Source: an uncultured Nocardioides sp.
GTDB taxonomy: Bacteria; Actinomycetota; Actinomycetes; Propionibacteriales; Nocardioidaceae
Length of the DNA: 64,000 bases
NCBI RefSeq assembly: GCF_947489365.1
Contig: NZ_CANLDB010000003.1
Coordinates: forward strand, 310,001 to 374,000
Reading direction: 5' to 3'
The notes under the pieces were generated by a model. The model had not been told where the DNA came from and made no database searches. It was given only the letters and a program-made list of their open reading frames with translations. This document shows, one piece after another, positions 16,266 through 23,832 of the stretch; within the stretch, counting starts at the first letter, position 1, and every line of letters starts with the position of its first letter. The position numbers were made by a program, and so were the translations under genes.

Positions 16266-16939
16266 GCACGCAACCCTCCCCACCACCGACGAAGCGGGAC
16301 CTGATCGTCGAGGAGCTGCGCCGGCTCATCCTGTCCGGTGAGCTGCCGCGGGGGGAGCGGTTGCGCCAGGACGACCTCGCCGCCCGGTTCCACGCCAGCA
16401 TCACGCCCGTCCGGGAGGCCCTGCGGGCGCTGGAGGCCGAGGGCCTCGCGGTCTCCGAGCCCCACCGCGGCGTCCGGGTGGCCGGGATCGACCTGGACCG
16501 GGTGACGGCGACGTACGTCGTCCGCCGGCTCACCGAGTCGTACGCCGTGGCGCGGGCGACCACGCGGCTGTCGCTGCGCGACCTGCGCCGCGTCGAGGAG
16601 CTCGTCGAGGCGGTCGCCGCGGCCGGCGACCCGGTCGAGCGGCGGGCCCTGAACCGGGAGCTGCACTTCACGCTCTACCGCCGCTGCGGACTGCCGGGGA
16701 TGCTCGCCGAGATCGAGTCCCTCTGGGCGGCCTTCCCGTGGGACGTCTCGCTGGGCAGCGACGAGCGCGCCCGGGCCTCGGACGCCGAGCACCGCGCGAT
16801 CCTCGCCGCGCTCCGCGCCGGCGACCCGGACGCCGCCCGCGCGGCCGCCGAGGACCACATCCGCAGCGGCTTCGCCGACCTGCAGGCCCGGCTCACCGGC
16901 AGCGCCGGCGCGGACCCCTTCGAGCTCGACGCCGACTAG
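16262..16939 (+). CDS. GntR-family regulator with FCD ligand domain
   Basis: A 225-residue FadR-subfamily regulator. The N-terminal wHTH is KRDLIVEELRRLILSGELPR followed by RLRQDDLAARFHASITPVRE and ALRALEAEGL. The all-helical FCD domain (about 85-215) keeps the acidic/His metal-ligand pattern (ELHFTLYRR, DAEHRAILAALRAGD, AAAEDHIRSGF). The GTG start overlaps the CoA transferase stop (GTGA). Autoregulation and control of the divergent fumarase and of the transporter are likely through the ATCATGCATGAT sites. The inducer is presumably the imported acid or a breakdown product. Confidence 0.92.
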   Translation: MSTQPSPPPTKRDLIVEELRRLILSGELPRGERLRQDDLAARFHASITPVREALRALEAEGLAVSEPHRGVRVAGIDLDRVTATYVVRRLTESYAVARATTRLSLRDLRRVEELVEAVAAAGDPVERRALNRELHFTLYRRCGLPGMLAEIESLWAAFPWDVSLGSDERARASDAEHRAILAALRAGDPDAARAAAEDHIRSGFADLQARLTGSAGADPFELDAD

Positions 16940-17862
16940 TGCCGACCCTCGCCTCCCCGCGGACCGGCGGGCTCCCGCTGCTGCCCGCGGCGGCCTTCGT
17001 GCTGGTCTGGTCGTCCGGGTACGTCGTCACCCCGATCGGCGTCGACGCGATCGCGCCGCTGTGGATCCTCGCCATGCGCTTCGCGCTCGCCGGGGCGCTC
17101 GCCGCCGTGATCGCCCTCGCGCTGAGGCGGCGCGTGGGCGCCTCCCGCCGTGACCTGGGACGCATCGCCCTGGTCGGCATCGTCCTCAACGGCGTCGTGT
17201 TCTCGGCCATGTTCTCGGCGTTCGGCCTCGGCCTCGACGCGACGTTCGGCGCGCTGGTGCACTCGCTGAGCCCGGTGCTGACCGTCGTCCTCGCGGGCCT
17301 GCTGCTCCGTGAGCGACTGACGCGGGTGCAGGTGGTCGGGTTCGTGGTCGGCGTCCTCGGGGTGCTCCTCGTGCTGATCCCCGACCTGGAGGGCACCGGC
17401 GGCCCGGTCGCCATCGGGCTCGCGCTCTTCAGCCTCCTCGGGCTGAGCCTCGGCACGCTCGGGCAGCGCTGGATCGGCGACGCCCCCGACCCGCTGTGGT
17501 CGACCGCCGTCCAATGCGCGGCCTCCGCGCCCTTCGTCGCCGTCCTCGCCCTGCTCGTCGAGGACGGCCCGGTCGTGAGCGACCCCGTCGTCGGCCTCGT
17601 CGCCCTGGCCTACATGGTGGTCGGCAACTCCCTGGCCGGCCTGCTGCTGCTCGGCCTGCTGGTCCGGGCCGGCGGCGCCGGGGCGGCGTCCGCGACGTTC
17701 TTCCTGATGCCGCCGGTCACCGCGGTGCTCGCCTATGTGTTCCTCGGCGACGTCCTCGGCCCCGTCGAGCTGGTCGGCCTCCTCGTCGCCGCCGCGGGCG
17801 TCGCCGCCGCCACCCTCGGCGCCCGCCCCCGCGACGAGGAGCCCCCGCCCGTCGCGGGGTAG
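16939..17862 (+). CDS. EamA/DMT-family transporter
   Basis: A 307-residue drug/metabolite transporter with ten predicted helices in two EamA repeats. Characteristic points are the N-terminal LVWSSGYVVTPIGVDAIAPL and the repeat boundary near ALFSLLGLSLGTLGQRWIG. The GTG at 16939 shares one base with the GntR stop, so it is the last gene of the SDR operon; the frame upstream overlaps GntR and is not coding. DMT proteins usually export amino acids, metabolites or drugs. Its place here suggests export or uptake of a pathway compound, not determinable from sequence. Confidence 0.88.
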   Translation: MPTLASPRTGGLPLLPAAAFVLVWSSGYVVTPIGVDAIAPLWILAMRFALAGALAAVIALALRRRVGASRRDLGRIALVGIVLNGVVFSAMFSAFGLGLDATFGALVHSLSPVLTVVLAGLLLRERLTRVQVVGFVVGVLGVLLVLIPDLEGTGGPVAIGLALFSLLGLSLGTLGQRWIGDAPDPLWSTAVQCAASAPFVAVLALLVEDGPVVSDPVVGLVALAYMVVGNSLAGLLLLGLLVRAGGAGAASATFFLMPPVTAVLAYVFLGDVLGPVELVGLLVAAAGVAAATLGARPRDEEPPPVAG

Positions 17863-18205
17863 GCCGCCGGTCGGTCGGTGGGTGGCCGGGGCCTTGGTCG
17901 GGCGTGGCGTGCGACTTGCGCGGCCATGTGGCCACTCCAGTGGGCGCTGGCGGGCCTCATGGCGCCGTACGACCGCGGCAGATCCAGGAGACCGCGGTAG
18001 ATCCCCCGCCCCCGACCGTCGTGGACGGCGTCCGATTCGCCCGCCGCAGCACCCCCGGATACCCTCTGACGCACGTGAGGCGGGTGGTGACCCGGCTCAC
18101 ACGAAGCACCGACCGACGTACGGCACCGGCCACCCCCGGGTGCGGGCGGAGGTCGGACGAGGACGGCCGCGGAGACCCCGCCGGCCGCCGAGCGAAGGAG
18201 CACGG
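17863..18205. other. 343-base intergenic region with a repeat copy
   Basis: No convincing gene is seen. The left half carries one copy of the 75-base repeat (17929-18003). The right half (about 18004-18205) is the presumed promoter region of the dehydrogenase operon, ending in a GAAGGAG ribosome-binding site before the ATG at 18206. I could not identify a trustworthy -10/-35 pair. Confidence 0.6.
17929..18003. repeat. 75-base intergenic repeat, copy A
   Basis: It aligns without gaps to 42032-42106. Shared blocks are GCCACT near the start, CTGGCGGGCC at position 19-28, and two spaced GACCGCGG(T/C)AGA units in the last 35 bases. The middle is diverged. Read on the minus strand, both copies could encode YRGL(L/V)DLPRS followed by GA(M/K)RPA, but no start or gene context supports a protein. 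Confidence 0.65.
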
Positions 18206-19390
18206 ATGACGCACTCTGCCGGCGACTCCCCGAGGGAGTTCGGCCCCGACCTCGCCGAGGTCTTCGGCCCCAGCCAACGCGACGGCGGGCCCGACCTGGT
18301 GCAGCTGCTGACCCCCGAGGGGGAGCGCGTGCACCACCCCGAGTTCGAGGTGGACCTGTCCGCCGAGGAGCTCCTCGGGCTGTACCGCGACATGGTGCTC
18401 GTACGACGCCTCGACACCGAGGCGACCGCGCTCCAGCGCCACGGCGAGCTGGGCATCTGGGCGCAGCTGCTCGGCCAGGAGGCCGCGCAGATCGGCGCCG
18501 GCCGCGCGCTGCGCCGCCAGGACCACGTCTTCCCGACGTACCGCGAGCACGGCGTCGCCTGGTGCAAGGGCATCGACCCGCTCGACCTCCTCGGGCTCTT
18601 CCGTGGCGTCGACCAGGGCGCGTGGGACCCCGCCGAGTTCGGCTTCGGGCTCTACACGATCGTCATCGGCGCGCAGACCCTCCACGCCACCGGCTACGCC
18701 ATGGCGATGCAGCGCGACGGCGTCGTCGGCACCGGCGAGCCCGACCGCGACGCCGCCGTCCTCGCGCACTTCGGCGACGGCGCGTCCAGCCAGGGCGACG
18801 TCAACGAGGCCTTCATCTTCGCGGCGTCGTACAACGCGCCGGTCGTGTTCTTCTGCCAGAACAACCAGTGGGCGATCTCCGAGCCCATCGAGCGCCAGAC
18901 GCGCATCCCGCTCTACCAGCGCGCGCTCGGCTTCGGGTTCCCCGGCGTCCGCGTCGACGGCAACGACGTCATCGCGACGTACGCCGTCACGAAGGCCGCG
19001 CTGCAGCGCGCCCGCGACGGGCAGGGCCCGACGCTGGTGGAGGCGTACACCTACCGGATGGGCGCCCACACCACGACCGACGACCCGACCCGCTACCGGC
19101 TCAGCGAGGACGTCGAGAACTGGAAGCTCAAGGACCCCATCGCCCGGGTGACGGCGTACCTGCGCCGCATGGGTCTGGCCGACGAGCAGTACTTCACCGA
19201 CCTCGCCGCCGAGGCCGACGACCTCGGCGCCCGCCTGCGTGAGGGCTGCAAGGCGCTGCCCGACCCGCGCTACATCGAGGGCTTCGACCACGTGTACGCC
19301 GAGCAGACCGACGAGCTCGTCGCCCAGAAGGCGGCCTACCAGGCCTACACCGACAGCTTCGAGAACGACCAGACGGGAGCCGCCCGATGA
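18206..19390 (+). CDS. bkdA: branched-chain 2-oxoacid dehydrogenase E1 alpha subunit
   Basis: A 394-residue thiamine-diphosphate E1alpha. The ThDP-binding motif is GDGASSQGDVNEAFIFAASY ending at QNNQWAIS, and the E1alpha-typical RRLDTEATALQRHGELGIWA precedes it; HTTTDDPTRYR is the phosphorylation-loop region equivalent. It decarboxylates a 2-oxoacid and passes the acyl group to E2. Sequence features (ELGIWAQLLGQEAAQIG, FPTYREHG) favour the branched-chain or general 2-oxoacid type over E1 of the homodimeric pyruvate complex. ATG at 18206 follows GAAGGAG. It overlaps the E1beta start by four bases. First gene of the bkd operon. Confidence 0.9.
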   Translation: MTHSAGDSPREFGPDLAEVFGPSQRDGGPDLVQLLTPEGERVHHPEFEVDLSAEELLGLYRDMVLVRRLDTEATALQRHGELGIWAQLLGQEAAQIGAGRALRRQDHVFPTYREHGVAWCKGIDPLDLLGLFRGVDQGAWDPAEFGFGLYTIVIGAQTLHATGYAMAMQRDGVVGTGEPDRDAAVLAHFGDGASSQGDVNEAFIFAASYNAPVVFFCQNNQWAISEPIERQTRIPLYQRALGFGFPGVRVDGNDVIATYAVTKAALQRARDGQGPTLVEAYTYRMGAHTTTDDPTRYRLSEDVENWKLKDPIARVTAYLRRMGLADEQYFTDLAAEADDLGARLREGCKALPDPRYIEGFDHVYAEQTDELVAQKAAYQAYTDSFENDQTGAAR

Positions 19391-20358
19391 GCAGGATCAC
19401 GCTGGCGAAGGGCCTCAACGCGGGGCTGCGCAAGGCGATGGAGGACGACCCGAAGGTCCTCCTCATGGGCGAGGACGTCGGCAAGCTCGGCGGCGTCTTC
19501 CGCATCACCGACGGCCTGCAGAAGGACTTCGGCGAGGACCGCGTCATCGACTCCCCGCTGGCCGAGTCCGGCATCGTCGGCACCGCGGTCGGCATGGCGC
19601 TGCGCGGCTACCGGCCCGTGATCGAGATCCAGTTCGACGGCTTCGTCTACCCGGCGTACGACCAGATCGTCTGCCAGGTCGCGAAGATGCACTACCGCTC
19701 CCGGGGCCGCTCCCCGATGCCGATGGTCATCCGGATCCCGTTCGGCGGCGGCATCGGCGCGGTCGAGCACCACTCCGAGAGCCCCGAGGCGCAGTTCGCG
19801 CACACCCCCGGCCTGAAGGTCGTCTCCTGCTCGAACCCGGTCGACGGCTACTGGATGATCCAGCAGGCCATCGCCTGCGATGACCCGGTGATCTTCCTGG
19901 AGCCGAAGCGGCAGTACCACGCCGACAAGGCCGACCTCGACGAGACCGCGACGCCCGCGCCGCTGTTCACCTCCCGCACGGTCCGCGCCGGCACCGACGC
20001 CACGCTGGTCGGCTACGGCCCCACCGTGAAGACCTGCCTGCGCGCGGCGGAGGCCGCGGAGGACTCGTCGCTCGAGGTCATCGACCTGCGCACGCTGTCG
20101 CCGCTCGACCTCGGCCCCGTCTACGACTCGGTACGCCGCACCGGCCGCCTCGTCGTCGTCCACGAGGCCCACGTCAACCTCGGCATGGGCGCCGAGGTCG
20201 CGGCCCGCGTCACCGAGGAGTGCTTCTACTCCCTCGAGGCGCCCGTCCTGCGCGTCGGCGCCCCGGACACGCCGTACCCGCCGTCGCGGGTCGAGGAGGA
20301 GTACCTGCCCGACCTCGACCGCGTCCTCGACGCCGTCGACCGAGCCCTGGAGTACTGA
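19387..20358 (+). CDS. bkdB: branched-chain 2-oxoacid dehydrogenase E1 beta subunit
   Basis: A 323-residue transketolase-like E1beta, the partner of the preceding E1alpha. Family blocks: LMGEDVGKLGGVFRIT, DSPLAESGIVGTAVGMALRG, FDGFVYPAYDQIVCQVAKMH, and the C-terminal VVVHEAHVNLGMGAEVAARV. The start ATG overlaps the E1alpha stop (ATGA), so the subunits are translationally coupled, as expected for an alpha2beta2 complex. Length is normal. Five bases separate it from the E2 gene. Confidence 0.93.
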   Translation: MSRITLAKGLNAGLRKAMEDDPKVLLMGEDVGKLGGVFRITDGLQKDFGEDRVIDSPLAESGIVGTAVGMALRGYRPVIEIQFDGFVYPAYDQIVCQVAKMHYRSRGRSPMPMVIRIPFGGGIGAVEHHSESPEAQFAHTPGLKVVSCSNPVDGYWMIQQAIACDDPVIFLEPKRQYHADKADLDETATPAPLFTSRTVRAGTDATLVGYGPTVKTCLRAAEAAEDSSLEVIDLRTLSPLDLGPVYDSVRRTGRLVVVHEAHVNLGMGAEVAARVTEECFYSLEAPVLRVGAPDTPYPPSRVEEEYLPDLDRVLDAVDRALEY

Positions 20359-20363
20359 GACAC

Positions 20364-21869
20364 ATGGCCGAGTACCTGCTCCCCGACGTCGGCGAGGGCC
20401 TCACCGAGGCCGAGATCGTGGCCTGGAAGGTCAAGGTCGGCGACGTCATCGCGATCAACGACATCGTCGTCGAGATCGAGACCGCCAAGTCGCTCGTCGA
20501 GCTGCCCAGCCCGTACGCCGGCGAGGTCACCGCGCTTCTCGTCGACGAGGGCGAGATGATCGAGGTCGGCACCCCGATCATCGCGATCGGGGAGCCCGGC
20601 GCCGCCGCGGCTCCCGCCGCACCGGCACCCGAGGCCACGTCGCCGGTCGAGGCCGTCGAGGCCGTCGAGATCGACTGGTCCAACCCCGCCGCGTCCGGCG
20701 GCGGCGAGGGCGAGTCGCTGGTCGGGCGCCAGAAGGCCGAGCGCGGGCCCGTACGACGGCCTCGCAAGGGGTCCGCGTCGCCGTCGACCGAGTCGGCGGC
20801 GGCCACCCAGATGCAGGTCCAGGGCGCGTTCGCCCCCGGCGGCGCCCAGTCCGACCCGGTGGTGGAGGCCGAGGAGCCGGCCGTCCCGGCGACGTCCGCG
20901 CGCCCCGACCCGGTCGAGTCCCGCGTCGCGGACCCGATGACCCCGCCCGCCGCCACCGTCGGGACGCGCGCGCTGGCCAAGCCGCCCGTCCGCAAGCTCG
21001 CGAAGGACCTCGGCGTCGACCTCGCCGGCCTCCGCGGGTCCGGCCCCGGCGGCGTGATCACTCGCGAGGACGTGGAGCACGCACGGAGTGGTTCGGACCG
21101 CGCGGAGCCCGCGCAGGTCTCGAGGCCCCTCGCCCAGACCGCACCCGCAGCGAGCGCCGACCGCGAGTGGCGTGAGCCGGTCAAGGGCGTGCGGAAGATG
21201 ATGGGCGAGGCGATGGTCGGCTCGGCCTTCAGCGCCCCGCACGTCACCGAGTGGGTCACCGTCGACGTCACCGGCGCGATGGAGCTCGTCGAGCGCCTGA
21301 AGACCCGGCGCGAGCTGCGGGACGTCAAGGTCTCCCCGCTGCTGCTCCTCGCGCGGGCCGTGGTCCTCGCGATCCGTCGTACGCCGGTCATCAACTCGAC
21401 CTGGGACGACGCCGCGCAGGAGGTCGTCTTCAAGCGCTACGTGAACCTCGGCATCGCCGCCGCCACCCCGCGCGGCCTCGTCGTCCCGAACGTCAAGGAC
21501 GCCGACCAGCTGGGCCTGCGCGAGCTCGCCGAGGCGCTGACGACGCTCACGGGCACCGCCCGCGAGGGCCGTACGCAGCCGGCCGACATGGCGGGCGGGA
21601 CGTTCACGATCACCAACGTAGGCGTCTTCGGCGTCGACGCGGGCACCCCGATCATCAACCCGGGGGAGTCGGCGATCCTCTGCTTCGGCCAGGTCCGCAA
21701 GCAGCCCTGGGTCGTCACCCGGGACGGGGTCGACGTGATCGAGCCGCGCCAGGTGACCACCCTGGCGCTGAGCTTCGACCACCGCCACGTGGACGGCGAG
21801 GCCGGCTCGCGCTTCCTGCGCGACGTCGCCGACGTCATGGAGGACCCGGGCACCGCGCTGCTGTTCTGA
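20364..21869 (+). CDS. bkdC: dihydrolipoamide acyltransferase (E2) of 2-oxoacid dehydrogenase
   Basis: A 501-residue E2. One lipoyl domain at the N-terminus has the modified Lys at about 42 (EIETAKSLVELPS). A Pro/Ala/Glu-rich linker is followed by a peripheral-subunit-binding domain near 208-238 (VRKLAKDLGVDLAGLRGSGP) and the catalytic trimer domain with the active-site SFDHRHVDGEAGSRFL. The long, charged linker (about 85-195) contains a RRPRKGSASPS stretch. No E3 (lipoamide dehydrogenase) gene follows, so E3 is supplied from elsewhere. A strong hairpin at 21890-21922 follows the stop. Confidence 0.92.
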   Translation: MAEYLLPDVGEGLTEAEIVAWKVKVGDVIAINDIVVEIETAKSLVELPSPYAGEVTALLVDEGEMIEVGTPIIAIGEPGAAAAPAAPAPEATSPVEAVEAVEIDWSNPAASGGGEGESLVGRQKAERGPVRRPRKGSASPSTESAAATQMQVQGAFAPGGAQSDPVVEAEEPAVPATSARPDPVESRVADPMTPPAATVGTRALAKPPVRKLAKDLGVDLAGLRGSGPGGVITREDVEHARSGSDRAEPAQVSRPLAQTAPAASADREWREPVKGVRKMMGEAMVGSAFSAPHVTEWVTVDVTGAMELVERLKTRRELRDVKVSPLLLLARAVVLAIRRTPVINSTWDDAAQEVVFKRYVNLGIAAATPRGLVVPNVKDADQLGLRELAEALTTLTGTAREGRTQPADMAGGTFTITNVGVFGVDAGTPIINPGESAILCFGQVRKQPWVVTRDGVDVIEPRQVTTLALSFDHRHVDGEAGSRFLRDVADVMEDPGTALLF

Positions 21870-21889
21870 GGCGCACGGGTCGCTGTGTC

Positions 21890-21922
21890 GGCCGGCTGAC
21901 GGAAGAGCTCCGTCCGCCGGCC
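21890..21922 (+). terminator. hairpin terminator after the bkd operon
   Basis: Arms GGCCGGCTGACGGA and TCCGTCCGCCGGCC pair almost completely around AGAGC. The hairpin begins 20 bases after the E2 stop and precedes the next gene by about 105 bases. The position and length suit an actinobacterial terminator without a U-tract. Confidence 0.7.
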
Positions 21923-22028
21923 CACACTCGGCCCGAACGGCCCGGGCGGCCGGAGCGGCGCAGGGGAACGTCCTGCCCGTTCCGGCGTTAAGGTGCCGCC
22001 ACCGCACCTCGACCAGGCAAGGAGCCCC

Positions 22029-22442
22029 ATGTCCAGCGACCTCGAGCAGGCCCTCTCCTCCGTCGACCTGCTCTCGGGGCTGTCACGCCGCCAGCTGCGC
22101 AAGCTGGTGGACGCCGGGAGCGAGGTCACCAGCCAGGCCGGCAAGGAGATCGCCACCGAGGGTCTCGGCGCCCTGGCCCTGCACGTCGTGCTGGAGGGCG
22201 CGCTCGAGGTGTCCCGGCGCGGCGAGACGCTCCGCACCCTCGGCCCCGGCGACTACTTCGGCGAGATGAGCATGATCGACGGACGGCCCCGGTCGGCGAC
22301 GGTCACGACCACGGCGCCCACGACGACGTTCGCCATCCCGCACTCCACCGTCGCAGGCTTGCTCGAGAAGGACGCCGAGCTGGCCAACGCACTGCTCCTC
22401 GCGCTCTGCAGCAGGCTGCGCGAGGCCGAGGCCCGCCGCTAG
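22029..22442 (+). CDS. stand-alone cyclic-nucleotide-binding domain protein
   Basis: A 137-residue protein that is almost only one cNMP-binding domain (Crp/PKA type). The phosphate-binding cassette is GDYFGEMSMIDGRPRSATV, keeping the Glu that contacts the ribose and the Arg that contacts the cyclic phosphate. There is no HTH or membrane helix, so it is a sensor or adaptor rather than a transcription factor. The ATG at 22029 follows AAGGAGCCCC. Its stop overlaps by four bases the stop of the convergent S8 protease. It stands beside an operon containing a transporter with a related domain, so joint action is possible but unproven. Confidence 0.88.
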   Translation: MSSDLEQALSSVDLLSGLSRRQLRKLVDAGSEVTSQAGKEIATEGLGALALHVVLEGALEVSRRGETLRTLGPGDYFGEMSMIDGRPRSATVTTTAPTTTFAIPHSTVAGLLEKDAELANALLLALCSRLREAEARR

Positions 22443-23290
22443 GAGGCGGCGGTCACCGCATTCACGCTGACCGCCTGCAGCACGGCCTTGACCTGGTAGG
22501 GCGCCAGCCACGGGTGCTTGCTGCGCAGCAGCGCGACCATCCCCGCCACGTGAGGCGCGGCGAAGCTGTTGCCGGTCGCCACGATCGAGGTCTCGCCGTC
22601 GCCGCTCCAGGCCACCTCGACGTCGATGCCGCGGGCACCGAACTCGACGGGTGGGCGCGGGTTGCAGGCGAGGCCCCAGGGGTCGTCACCGGGCCGGGCC
22701 GCGACGGAGACGACCGAGGCGAACTGCGACGGGTACGTCGGCCCGGGCACGTTGTTGGCGGCACAGACCAGCGTGCTGCCGGCGAAGTAGGCGTCGTCCG
22801 CGACCTCGTGGAGGGTCGCGAACATCGCCCGGCTCTTGCTCGACAGGCTCAGGTTCAGCACCTCGACGCCCCGCTCGACGGCCCAGTCGACCCCCGCGAC
22901 CAGCAACCCGCCCTGCCCCTTCAGGTTGGCTCCGAGCACGCGTACCGACCACAGCTCCGCCTCGGGGGCGAACAGGCGGATGATGCCCGCGCAGGCGGTG
23001 CCGTGCCCGACGAGGTCGTCGTGGGGGCCCTCGTCGAAGCGGATTCCGTCGTCCCCCTCGGGCGGGTCGGGGACCCGGCGGACGGCGACGCTGCGGGCCA
23101 CCTCGCCGACGGCCGGGTGGGCGGCGTCGACACCGGAGTCGACGACCGCGACCCGGACCCCGGCGCCGGTCGCGCCGTCGAAGGCCCACTCCCGGACGTC
23201 GGCCAGGGGCAGCGCGCGGACCGCCGACACGCCGTCGAAGGCGTCCGCCCAGGCGGGGGGGTCGTCGAGGTCCGCGGGTGCGTCGCTCAC
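22439..23290 (-). CDS. subtilisin-like (S8) serine protease without signal peptide
   Basis: A 283-residue S8 peptidase with a full triad: Asp 51 (VAVVDSGVD), His 96 (VGHGTACAG) and Ser 242 (GNSFAAPHVAGMVAL); the oxyanion Asn is in LVCAANNVPGP. It lacks a signal peptide and a recognisable propeptide (only about 40 residues precede the catalytic domain), so it should act in the cytoplasm. The GTG at 23290 overlaps the GAF stop (GTGA), making it the last gene of the peptide/MFS/GAF operon. It is a plausible maturation protease for the two small peptides at 25527 and 25771, whose KRR/GRR sites resemble dibasic cleavage sites. This role is inference. Confidence 0.9.
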   Translation of the reverse strand: MSDAPADLDDPPAWADAFDGVSAVRALPLADVREWAFDGATGAGVRVAVVDSGVDAAHPAVGEVARSVAVRRVPDPPEGDDGIRFDEGPHDDLVGHGTACAGIIRLFAPEAELWSVRVLGANLKGQGGLLVAGVDWAVERGVEVLNLSLSSKSRAMFATLHEVADDAYFAGSTLVCAANNVPGPTYPSQFASVVSVAARPGDDPWGLACNPRPPVEFGARGIDVEVAWSGDGETSIVATGNSFAAPHVAGMVALLRSKHPWLAPYQVKAVLQAVSVNAVTAAS

Positions 23291-23832
23291 GAGCGCTCGA
23301 CCAGAGCCTCGAGCAGCGCCCGGGCGAGCGGCGCCTGGTCCGGACGCACGCGGCGGACGACGGCGGCCAGAGCGGGGTCCACGCCCTCGTCGTCGGTGCT
23401 CGCGGTGTGACGGACGACGGCCTCGAGCTGGCTGGCCACGACGGCCAGCACCGCCAGGCCGAGGTGCTCCGCCGTGGGGTCGAGCACCTCGACCACCCCC
23501 ACGACCTCGCCGTCCGGGTCGACCATGGGCACAGCGAGCAGCGAGGTGGGCACGTAGGAGGTGGCCTCGGCGACGTCGCGGGCGAAGCGGGCGTCGCGGG
23601 CCACGTCGGCGATCCCGGTGGGCTGGCCGGACAGGGCGACCCACCCCGCGACGCCACGGTCGACGGGCAGCGTGACGCCGCGGACGGCCTCGGCGCCGGC
23701 CCCGTCCGCGGCGACGAAGGTGAGCCCGGTGCCGTCGTCGTCCACGAGTGCGCAGGAGCAGGCCGCCGCCGCGTACAGGGTGCGGGTGCTCGCCAGGATC
23801 CTGGTCAGGTCGGGCGGGGGGTTCGCGCTCAC
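23287..23832 (-). CDS. GAF-domain protein
   Basis: A 181-residue cytoplasmic protein consisting of one GAF domain (about 10-145): LVDDDGTGLTFVAADG, VDRGVAGWVALSGQPTGIAD, and SLLAVPMVDPDGEVVGVVEV are classic GAF strands. A short helical tail follows. GAF domains bind cyclic nucleotides or other small ligands; a Cys-rich spot (AAACSCALV) near residue 25 could be redox-sensitive. It overlaps the MFS gene upstream (ATGA) and the protease downstream (GTGA), so the three proteins are made together. There is no output domain, so it probably senses for, or binds to, a partner. Confidence 0.85.
   Translation of the reverse strand: MSANPPPDLTRILASTRTLYAAAACSCALVDDDGTGLTFVAADGAGAEAVRGVTLPVDRGVAGWVALSGQPTGIADVARDARFARDVAEATSYVPTSLLAVPMVDPDGEVVGVVEVLDPTAEHLGLAVLAVVASQLEAVVRHTASTDDEGVDPALAAVVRRVRPDQAPLARALLEALVERS

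Noticed and set aside
17929..18003. minus-strand peptide reading YRGLLDLPRS
   Set aside because: The similarity to the other copy is explained by the DNA repeat. There is no start codon with a ribosome site, and the frames run into unrelated sequence.
22439..23290. Secreted housekeeping subtilisin
   Set aside because: No signal peptide or propeptide, and the start is fixed by the overlap with the GAF stop, so export by Sec is unlikely.
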